Assembly (NCBI GenBank): GCA_036320915.1
Contig: JAXBDG010000006.1
Location: 1,054,001 to 1,118,000 of the forward strand
Length of the DNA stretch: 64,000 bases
Direction: 5' to 3'
From: Linnemannia elongata
Lineage: Eukaryota; Mortierellomycota; Mortierellomycetes; Mortierellales; Mortierellaceae
Made by a program: the position numbers and the translations under genes. The notes below the pieces were generated by a model. It was not told where the DNA came from. It saw nothing but the letters and a program-made list of their open reading frames with translations, and did no database searches. Shown piece after piece: positions 56,414 through 64,000 of the stretch. Every line of letters begins with the position of its first letter. The stretch's first letter is position 1.

Positions 56414-58327
56414 TCAGTAATGCAAAAGCTCGACTGCTTCATGAACAACATCACTCCTGAGAGTCTGCATATAGATTCGAAGCCCCTCCTTATAACTGTC
56501 GACCGGTCGTTTGACACGCAACAACTTCCTGTCCTCATGAATCCCGCGCATCACTTTCAGTCGTGGCCAATGCGTCCCCATCCATGCCAGCTCAGCTCTT
56601 CCGATCCTGTGATCCAAACTCTCGAACCCAAACACCTCCAACTCAGTCAACGCTCCAAGGCGGTCGAGACCAGAATCAAGAGACAGTTCCAAAGTATCGG
56701 CGAATGGACTTCCATAGTCGTAATCCCCTTGGGCGGCTTTCTCTCTTCCAGACGATCCGTGCTGAAAAAAGATGTCCAAATCACGGTACTCAAAGCCCAA
56801 ATCGACGGTTTTTAGACGCTTTAGAGATGCAAGTCGATCGAGCACTTGTTGTTGTATATCCCTTGATAGTTCCTGTTTCCTATAACCTGCTTCCTGTTCA
56901 TCACTCCAGCCTGAACTGCCCGTCTCTTGAACCATGATGGATCTCTGTTCGGAAAGTGACAGTCTTGGGACTCCTCGGATCTGGCAACGAAAAACCACCA
57001 AGTCCTGACAGACGATTGGGAGCGTGATCATTTTCTCCGCATCGATTTCATGATGGATCCCATCAAAGACCTTGAGCCGAGAACAGCCCGAGAAGAGAAT
57101 GCTCGCAGTGTCTCTCTCGAGCGGCCAATTTGAGTACTCCTCTTGAAGCGACTCTTCATTGGTGGCCTCAAAGATCTCGAGCATAGGACAGTGGCAAACA
57201 AGAGCCCGTGCGATGATGGTAGTGAGCACGTCGATGCGGAACTCTGTCAGATGCGGAAGCCATGGCAAGACGTGGTCAGCGATATATTGGTCTTCGCTGT
57301 TGGTTTGGGAGAGGAATCGAAGGATGCGTAATCTGCTCGGGATGTTGTTGAGGATCCTGGGACCAGCTAGACAAAATTCAGAGCGGCTGTTGAATCCATG
57401 AAAGCTGAAGCGGTCGAGATGAGGCAGGTTGTTCAAAAGTATGAAGAAGGTGCGGCTCTCCATGAAGCAATCCACATTCAATGACCGCAGTTGAGGATAT
57501 GGTGTTGCCAAGAGAAGGTTGTTGTTGTTGATTGCTACTGCAAAGTCGAAGGTATGCAGTTTTGGGGTCAAGTCCAGAACGCGACCGAAATCGACGGCAA
57601 GAAAGCTATTCTCGAAGGTGTTCAGCTCAGGCAGCGTCCTCAAGATCTGGTAGATACACGACATGTCCTGAATGCCGGCAAGGTTTTTGAGGGATCGGTC
57701 CAATTTGAGTCGTATCAATCCAGGGTTTCGAGTCACCAGCAATAAGAGCTTTTGAATAGTCTCCCAGTTCTGCTCTTGTTCGCGCACTGTTTTCCACCCG
57801 GCAGACGTCGGTGTGAGCGCGTCTGCAATAAGTGGAGACAACATGACCCTCCGAGGAACCTCCCCGCCGCCCGACCCTTGAGGCAGTCCACCCTCACCTT
57901 CAACTAAACTCATCCTGTGCAGAAACTCGGACTGCTTTCGCTTAGACTGCCTCGTCCAAATAAACGACGTCGAGATGGAGTGAAGCCTTGTAAAAGTCCC
58001 GACGTCGAAGGCGCAATCGATCAGCTGGGTCCAGGATACAGAAAAGTGGCGGACAAGGTGGCCATATTTGTAAAGCACTTTCCTGATCCATTCCTCGTCC
58101 TTCTTTCCCGCAGCGTCTTCAGAATCGTACTCGCTCATGATGGCCGGCCAAGAGTACTTAGAGTCGTCGAGGGTGTGGTAGAGAGGCAAGATAAAGACGT
58201 CGTTCCAGAGTCGGCAAACTTGAACGCAATTGAGTAGGTCGGGCGGAGTTAACAGTGATCCAATGTGGGTCAGAATATCTGGGAGATGGGCCATATCGGC
58301 TGATGTCCGGCTTGGGGTGTTCGGCAT
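56414..58327 (-). CDS. F-box/LRR-like protein (cluster member 3)
   Basis: A single exon of 637 residues from ATG 58327. The F-box segment is at about 13-60 (LPDILTHIGSLLTPPDLLNCVQVCRLWNDVFILPLYHTLDD), followed by DSKYSWPAIMSEYDSEDAAGKKDEEWIRKVLYKYGHLVRHFSVSW, shared with the other members. Irregular LRR-like segments continue through LKRLKTVDLGFEYRD and LTELEVFGFESLDHRIGRAELAWMGTHWPRLKVMRGI. It is presumed to be an SCF substrate adaptor with unknown target. It is the intact member closest to the pseudogene at 58.5-59.8 kb. No intron is seen, as in member 1, so the cluster may have arisen by tandem duplication of an intronless gene. Confidence 0.85.
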   Translation of the reverse strand: MPNTPSRTSADMAHLPDILTHIGSLLTPPDLLNCVQVCRLWNDVFILPLYHTLDDSKYSWPAIMSEYDSEDAAGKKDEEWIRKVLYKYGHLVRHFSVSWTQLIDCAFDVGTFTRLHSISTSFIWTRQSKRKQSEFLHRMSLVEGEGGLPQGSGGGEVPRRVMLSPLIADALTPTSAGWKTVREQEQNWETIQKLLLLVTRNPGLIRLKLDRSLKNLAGIQDMSCIYQILRTLPELNTFENSFLAVDFGRVLDLTPKLHTFDFAVAINNNNLLLATPYPQLRSLNVDCFMESRTFFILLNNLPHLDRFSFHGFNSRSEFCLAGPRILNNIPSRLRILRFLSQTNSEDQYIADHVLPWLPHLTEFRIDVLTTIIARALVCHCPMLEIFEATNEESLQEEYSNWPLERDTASILFSGCSRLKVFDGIHHEIDAEKMITLPIVCQDLVVFRCQIRGVPRLSLSEQRSIMVQETGSSGWSDEQEAGYRKQELSRDIQQQVLDRLASLKRLKTVDLGFEYRDLDIFFQHGSSGREKAAQGDYDYGSPFADTLELSLDSGLDRLGALTELEVFGFESLDHRIGRAELAWMGTHWPRLKVMRGIHEDRKLLRVKRPVDSYKEGLRIYMQTLRSDVVHEAVELLHY

Positions 58328-58540
58328 GGTGGGGTTAGGGGCAATGGGAAGGATGGATAAGGTGTACAGTATGAGAAAAAGAAAGAGAAAAGGGAAAAGA
58401 AAAGAATGGACCGAAAGGAAGGCGATATGCAAACAATGAGCACTCGTTTTTAAGGGTAACAAAAGTGCAATGGTATGTACTGCGCTTTTATTATTTATTA
58501 CGAATGTGACTCTTGGAGCTGGAACAGGTCGAACGCCAGG

Positions 58541-59772
58541 TCAAAGTGCGAGCATCTTCTCCCACAGCCTTATCCTAGCTGTTAACGTCACGCCTCTCGA
58601 AACAGTTCTTTCCTGGAGTTCATCCAAGATCCCCAATTTGGGCCAGGTGGTCGCCATCCACGCCAGCTCCCGGTCACCAATCCTGTGAATCACGCCCCAA
58701 GCCAAATATCTCGAGCTGAGAGAGCGCAGATAAAGAACCAAATTCTGCACCTAAACACAATTCCAAAGTATCGCATGTCAGTGTGTCTAGGGTTGCTGCA
58801 CGAATATTGCCATTCTCATGGTAAAAACTGACGGATCGCTTTTCTATGCCCAAATCGAGTACTCGCAACTGGATGAAGTCGACTATGGAGGAATAAAACG
58901 ACCTTGCTGGTGATGGCGTGGTCTACTTTGAGGTAGTTGAGGTTCTCAAATGCCGAATCTGCGGGCGGTTGATCTCGAGGATCGGATTTCTCGTCTCATA
59001 TATCTGCAGAGTTGGAAGCCACTTGGTTGAGATCCTCTATATGTCGAGATCCAGTATATTCGTTCAGTAGTCGATTCACTTCAGACACGGCAAGGATGCA
59101 AAGACATAGTAAACCAAGCTGCTAGACGTGATCCCAGCGAAGTGTTGCAGATTGCAGAAATAGGTTTAAACAGAGGGAGCGAAGAGATGGGGTTTGTCCC
59201 GCAAACAACCAAAGCGTTGGGCTATCATCCAGTCCCGTTCCTACTGGGCAAGGGATCTCCAACCAAGACGTCCAGGTCAAAGCCCCTTCAAAGATCGATG
59301 GGATACAGGGCCCACCCACAGATTCTACAAACGTGTCATCGAACGTCCGTCCAACTGCCTGGGCAGCCATCAATTCTGCCTCGTCCCTGACTGCGTCCGC
59401 CCGCGCAAGGTCCAAAGTCTTTAGCGACAAGAGGTATGTTCAGGCGCCTTTCGATTGAAACCCGATAACGACTTTCCACTTTATCGACAGATGGTGAATA
59501 AACCGTCCATGTTTGGCGAAAGAAATGAGGATTTAGTCTTTGTCGTTGTCCTCAGCGGCGTCCTTTGAGTCGTGGTTTTTTAGTATTATCGGCCAGGAGT
59601 CGGTCAAGTCATCGACAGTGTATCAGAGGGAGGGAATGAGGGTGTTGTGCTAGTGACGACAGACCTGGATGTCAATGAGGAGGTCGGGTGGCGACAGGGA
59701 TGAACCGAGTGATGCCACCAAGTCCTCGAGCTGGTGGAAGGACGGATGGTGCGGTGCATCAGTTTTGGACAT
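58541..59772 (-). pseudogene. F-box protein pseudogene (cluster member 4)
   Basis: Remnants of the same family lie in order on the minus strand but in broken frames. ATG 59772 opens LEDLVASLGSSLSPPDLLIDIQVCRH, which matches the F-box of member 3 and then meets a stop. The next blocks (YTVDDLTDSWPIIL, NHDSKDAAEDNDKD and KHGRFIHHLSIKWK) correspond to the following conserved region but contain several stops. Positions 58868-58541 carry the C-terminal blocks TLELCLGAEFGSLSALSQLEIFGLG and HRIGDRELAWMATTWPKL in two frames. The whole is 1.2 kb against 1.9 kb for the intact gene, so roughly 0.7 kb of the repeat region has been deleted. Confidence 0.8.
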
Positions 59773-61830
59773 GTGTGAGTTGCGAGGAATACTGCACAAT
59801 GAGGAGTGTGAAGCCGTTTCAAAGAGTCCAGGCACACACGAGATCGATAAAAAAACGTGACTCGAATCAGGCCACTCAGTGATGGTGCCTGGATTGTAGA
59901 TATCGCTTTCTACCCACTGGCTACACGAACCTCTCGAGATTGTCCAACGAACAAGACTGGATAGAATGAATGCCTCATTCCTAGGCTTCTGCAGGTCCTG
60001 AAAGCGCAAAAGTACAGGACTCTAATAGACTGGTGGCAGTTTCAGGACACAAATAAAACGGCTGCAACGCAGGCCCAGATCGCCATGTCTGCAAAAGAGC
60101 AAATAGAGCCTTGTGATTAGCTGGGGTGGGGATAGGGTATGCATCAGTGCTTTCTCGCTGGAGGAAGAGAGGCTGTTGGGAGCACGCGCGCAGCATGTTG
60201 CAATTTGTAGCGGCGGTTGAACCATGGGCCCATTGTGCTTTTTATTCTTGTTCTCACAAGTGAACAAACGATGGTTTCCTTTCTAGGCAACAATCTAGTT
60301 CACACGGCCATGATTGGACAGGAACATCTCTCATTTCTTCACTCAAGAAACAAAAAAAAAAAAAAAAAAAGTTGCTCCGTTCAGTTTTATGCAAACTTGA
60401 CGGCCTTCTTTTTCTCAGGAACATATATTCGATAGCTTGACCAGCTCATGAATTGAGTCACGATCATCGTCATTCTTGGTTCATGTTGTCACACCAGATA
60501 AGTGATGTTCACTCATATCGAAAAAAGTATGTAATGTAACGTACAACAGACTTGTTAAAAGCATCAGAAAACGCTGTGAGCAAACAAGTAAACACAACGC
60601 CTTTTTTCTCTCTCTCGATTGGGGAAGCCGCGAGGACCCCAATCTTTTTTAGTGCTGAGAAGGATTTATTTGTCACGGCGAATGTTGTTTTTGTTTTGAA
60701 AGGTGGGAGAGACAGACTTAAATACTCTTGGCAAAGGAGTATGGTGATGAAATAAAGCATGTAGGAAGAGAAGTTCGAGGGTTGGCGCCCCCATTTGGTC
60801 ATGTTCATGCGTTTTTTATTTTCTTTCGAGTCGAGCTTTTTCTCTTGTGGTCACTTCGAGTGTTAAAGTTTAGCGTGTCAATTGAACACGACAGGAAGTG
60901 AATGAAGGCGCCTCCTTGAGGGAGTGTCTTCTTTCTTGTTTGACTTGAATGAGACGAGTACTCTGCTGGAGAAGAAGAACACTAAGAGAGTCAAGGAAGA
61001 TAGAAAGAATTATCGAGGGCGGTTTCGAATTCACAAGTGATCGTTGTCACTGACAATCAATTGAGCGGTCTGGATGTCTGATCAAGGACGCTTTTGATAT
61101 GTCTCGGTCCCAGTTATGCACCGTTGCAAGAATACTGACCGGCTTGATGATGATGGTGATGATGATAGTGATGGTGATGATGAGAAGGGGGAGTGTTCTA
61201 TTTGAACAATGGCCAGTTGTTAAACAGGAACGTTATTGTACACAAAAGAACAAGAGCGACACCAAAAGACGAATCATCAACAAAAAGACGCAATGTGTTG
61301 CGTGCACTTGTACTTCGTTTTCGTCAACAAAAACAAGAGACGAGAGAAAAAGAGAGTTCGCGGAGGGGTGATCCGGCGAATGAGAGACGGAACAAACTAA
61401 CAAACTAACCCACGCCTGGGTGAATGTGATGAACCATGAGTGGAGCAACTTTCTTTTTGTATTGCCCAGGCGAATAAATACTGTACTGTATGAATCTGTG
61501 TGCTTGCGTGAGTGTGAGTGTGTGTGAGTGTGTGTGTGTGTGTGTGTGAGCACTTCATTCGTGTGGCTTGTTCCATCGTTCATTCAATTCACGGTTTTCC
61601 CATCACGCACTCGTTTTTATGAGGGAGCATTACTGCGTGTATGTGTGTCTGTGTGTGCCTCGACCTTGCACTGGGTTCTTTGGAGATTCGATTCGATTCG
61701 ATTATTCGATTCCCTCTTCTCTTCACTCACTTACTCACTCGCTCACTCACTCACTAACTCACTTACACTCCCTTACCCTACTTTCAACTCAATAGCACAT
61801 CATTTTATACTCAATCAAGTCAATCGCACG
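59773..61830. other. Intergenic region before the aminopeptidase gene
   Basis: About 2 kb with no gene seen. It has an A run at about 60352-60370, a (GT)n run at 61508-61549, CTCA-type short repeats at 61722-61770, and a GAT/ATG run near 61145-61185. The short frames here are low-complexity. Confidence 0.5.
61508..61549. repeat. (GT)n microsatellite
   Basis: A GT-rich run with GA interruptions, 300 bp upstream of the aminopeptidase start. Confidence 0.85.
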
Positions 61831-61836
61831 TATAAA
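61831..61836 (+). promoter_or_regulatory. TATAAA motif abutting the first aminopeptidase ATG
   Basis: TATAAA ends one base before the first ATG. A functional TATA box here would place transcription start downstream of that ATG, making the internal Met codon at 62122 the first in the mRNA. It may also be a chance match in a leader. Confidence 0.35.
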
Positions 61837-61837
61837 T

Positions 61838-64000
61838 ATGATGCCGTCGTCAGTCCGTCGGTTCTTCTTTTTTTCTCTCCTCTCTCTTCTTCTTCTTCTT
61901 CTCCCTCTCTCTCCCACGCTCGCCACTCCCTCCTCCTCCTCGTCTTCTTCTTCCGCCGCCTCCTCCTCTGACGACCTCGACAACAACCTCAATAACAACG
62001 ACCGTCCGTCTGCCAATTACTCCTACCAGCCGCCCGCCCTCCAACAGCAACACGTCTTTGCTGTCGATTCCTCGTCCTCGTCCCTTCTAGTCCAGAACAA
62101 CAACAACCAGTCCGCTACAACCATGTGCAACAAGGCTGCCTCCAACCCCAACCGCGTGGTCCTCCCCGCCAACGTCACCCCCTCCCACTACACTCTCAGC
62201 ATCGTCCCTGACCTCAAAGAGTTCACCTTCGGCGGACAGGTCGCCATCGAGTAAGTCCCTCTGCATCTAATTAACCGTTGATCTGAATCTACTCTTACTC
62301 TCCATCAGAGTTCTTTTTTTTTCCTTTTACTGTTTCTGTTTTCTATTTGTGATACTTTTGTACGCGCGGGATGATGGACGAGGAATGTTGTAAAATGAAT
62401 GACGAGTAACACGGAGGGTATTCATGGTAGACGCCTTGGTGAAGTAGTGTACCGAGATATGTCGACTATTTGACCATGTACCATCATGGCTTCTAGAGCA
62501 GGGAGAACAGCAGAAAAGAGGTTGCATAAAAGGGGGACGCGTCACTTGTTTCAACCTGGCGCAATTGTTAATGACGGAGGGAGAGCCATTCAAAACAGGA
62601 GGAGCGAAACGAATTCGTTTTATGGTTTCTGGATTCAAACAAATATGTTGTTTTTAGAGGTTCTTACTTTGCTTGCCATGGTGCTGTAAGAAAGACAGAG
62701 CGGGAGAAAGAGGATGGGGGTGGGAGACCATTTGTGAGCATCTTTTTTTTTGGTTTCTGGCAACGAAGAAGAACAAAGAAACAACAACAAAAAGTAGAAC
62801 AAGGGGTACAAGAAAACAATAGCAAATGTCATCGACAACGACAACAACAACAACAACAACTACAACAACAGCAACAGCAACAAATTAAGCAAGGATGCAG
62901 TCCGGGCCTTTGCAATTGCAGCTTCAGGAAAGACAAGGGGGAAGCGAGCACACGCGCGCACGCTAAAAAGAGAGAGTATGAATGTGCGCTGACTTGCATC
63001 AAGGACAACAAAGCGAAGGAGAATTGTTTTATTTTCCGTCCTCCTTTTTTTTCCCACCCTCTCGCCTCCCCTCTTCATGTGCAAGTCGCACAAAGGGAAG
63101 GAAAAACAATAGCGAAATGCAGACCATTGGCGACCACAAAGAAAAAAAAAACTAACCTGCTACTATCACCATTTTCCTTTCCACTTGCCAAGCTTGACCA
63201 TCCATGAGGCCACGAAGACTGTCTCGGTCAACACCAAGGATCTCACCCTCAAGACCACTGCCATCGAGGTCGACGGCAAGACGTATGTTTTTGTTTTCTT
63301 CTTTTGTTGCCATCTTGCAACAATCTGTTATTCATCATTGCCAACACAACAGCTAATATCTTGCATAATCACTTTTTGTTCTGCTCCATCTTGCGAATTA
63401 GCATCGAGCCTGTTTCGTCCGCATTCGATGAGCACCGCGACACCACCACCTTCACCTTCGACTCTGAGCTCCCTAAGGGTGCTGCCGTCCTCCGCATCTC
63501 CTACGACGGTATCTTGAGCGACAAAATGGCCGGTTTCTACCGCTCGTCCTACAAGGATGCTGAGGGCAACACCAAGTACATGGGTGTCACCCAGTTCGAG
63601 GCCACCGATGCCCGCCGTGCCTTCCCCTGCTGGGATGAGCCCGCTGCTAAGGCCACTTACACCATCTCCTTGACCGTCCCCACCGAGTTGGTTGCCCTTT
63701 CCAACATGCCCGTCGCCTCCGAGACCCAGGAGGGTAACAAGAAGACCGTTGTTTTTGAGAAGACCCCTATCATGTCGACCTACGTAAGTTTGAGGCATAG
63801 GAATTGGAAACAATGCCTGGATTTGAAATGAAGCACCTGTACATTTATGGCTGTGGCTAGTGACCATGAGGGCATGAGTTTGTCTAATGGTTCCTTGAAC
63901 TAACACTATATATGCCCATTTCCATAATAGCTGGTTGCCTGGGCTGTCGGAGAGTTCGAGTACATCGAGACCACTACCACCAAGCTGGAGAAGCCCGTCA
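61838..64000 (+). CDS. M1-family (puromycin-sensitive type) aminopeptidase, 5' part
   Basis: Exons 61838-62250, 63193-63282, 63402-63783 and 63931 to the window edge are in phase. The first Met opens a basic then strongly hydrophobic segment (RRFFFFSLLSLLLLLLPLSP), like a signal or anchor, followed by an S/N/Q-rich stretch. An internal Met at 62122 starts MCNKAASNPNRVVLPANVTPSHYTLSIVPDL, where homology to Ape2/Aap1 begins. Family blocks follow: GILSDKMAGFYRSSY, MGVTQFEATDARRAFPCWDEPAAKATY, LVALSNMPVASE and PIMSTYLVAWAVGEFEYIE. The GAMEN and HExxH zinc site lie beyond the window. The enzyme removes N-terminal residues from peptides. The first intron is 942 bp, far longer than others here, with a (CAA)n run. 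Two start sites could give secretory/vacuolar and cytosolic forms. Confidence 0.92.
62834..62882. repeat. (CAA)n repeat in aminopeptidase intron 1
   Basis: About fifteen CAA-like triplets with GCA/TAC substitutions. Confidence 0.85.

Noticed and set aside
60022..60267. Minus-strand short frames upstream of the F-box pseudogene
   Set aside because: No similarity to the F-box family or to transposases that I can recognise.

Overview
This is an intron-rich eukaryotic nuclear window, almost certainly fungal. Introns are short (about 90-430 nt) with GTAAGT/GTATGT-like donors. Genes are close together, with pyrimidine-rich promoters and many simple repeats. The gene set fits an early-diverging filamentous fungus: fungal-type Kha1 antiporter, two-halved CHR transporter, Sam37/metaxin-like protein, Rrn11-like factor and F-box/LRR families. 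My best guess is Mortierellomycota/Mucoromycota; that placement is inference, with no marker gene to settle it.

Layout. 1-10 kb: the 3' end of a Tma46/ZC3H15-like gene, a C2H2 zinc-finger regulator (-), an orphan seven-helix membrane protein with a long cytoplasmic tail (-), then about 2.9 kb without a gene. That gap holds two related poly(A)-ended retroposon copies and ends at a tRNA-Trp(CCA). 10-20 kb: APS kinase (+), fructose-1,6-bisphosphatase (-), a small glutaredoxin-like protein (-, apparently with a GC-AG intron) and a SulP anion transporter (+). 20-28 kb: a Sam37/metaxin-like protein, GAR transformylase, an Rrn11/TAF1A-like protein, a 67-residue membrane protein and a CorA-like divalent-cation transporter. 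28.5-39.5 kb: a very long FIG4-type Sac phosphatase, a mitochondrial PPR protein, a SNIP1/Pml1-type FHA protein and a doubtful small gene with an internal tandem repeat. 40-49.5 kb: a CHR chromate-type transporter, a Kha1-type K+/H+ antiporter (again with a GC-AG intron) and a mitochondrial RRM-like protein. 49.5-60 kb: a GPI-anchored leucine-rich-repeat glycoprotein whose introns follow the repeat, then a four-member F-box cluster with two members decaying. 61.8 kb to the end: the 5' part of an M1 aminopeptidase.

Genes act mostly as independent housekeeping units, not as an operon or a biosynthetic cluster. Loose themes are sulfur/oxyanion handling (APS kinase, SulP, CHR), ion transport (CorA-like, Kha1) and mitochondrial biogenesis (Sam37-like, PPR, RRM-like). 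Exon boundaries were set by reading splice sites by eye and checking phase and family alignment; all lengths divide correctly. I saw no CRISPR array, rRNA, viral gene or complete DNA transposon.
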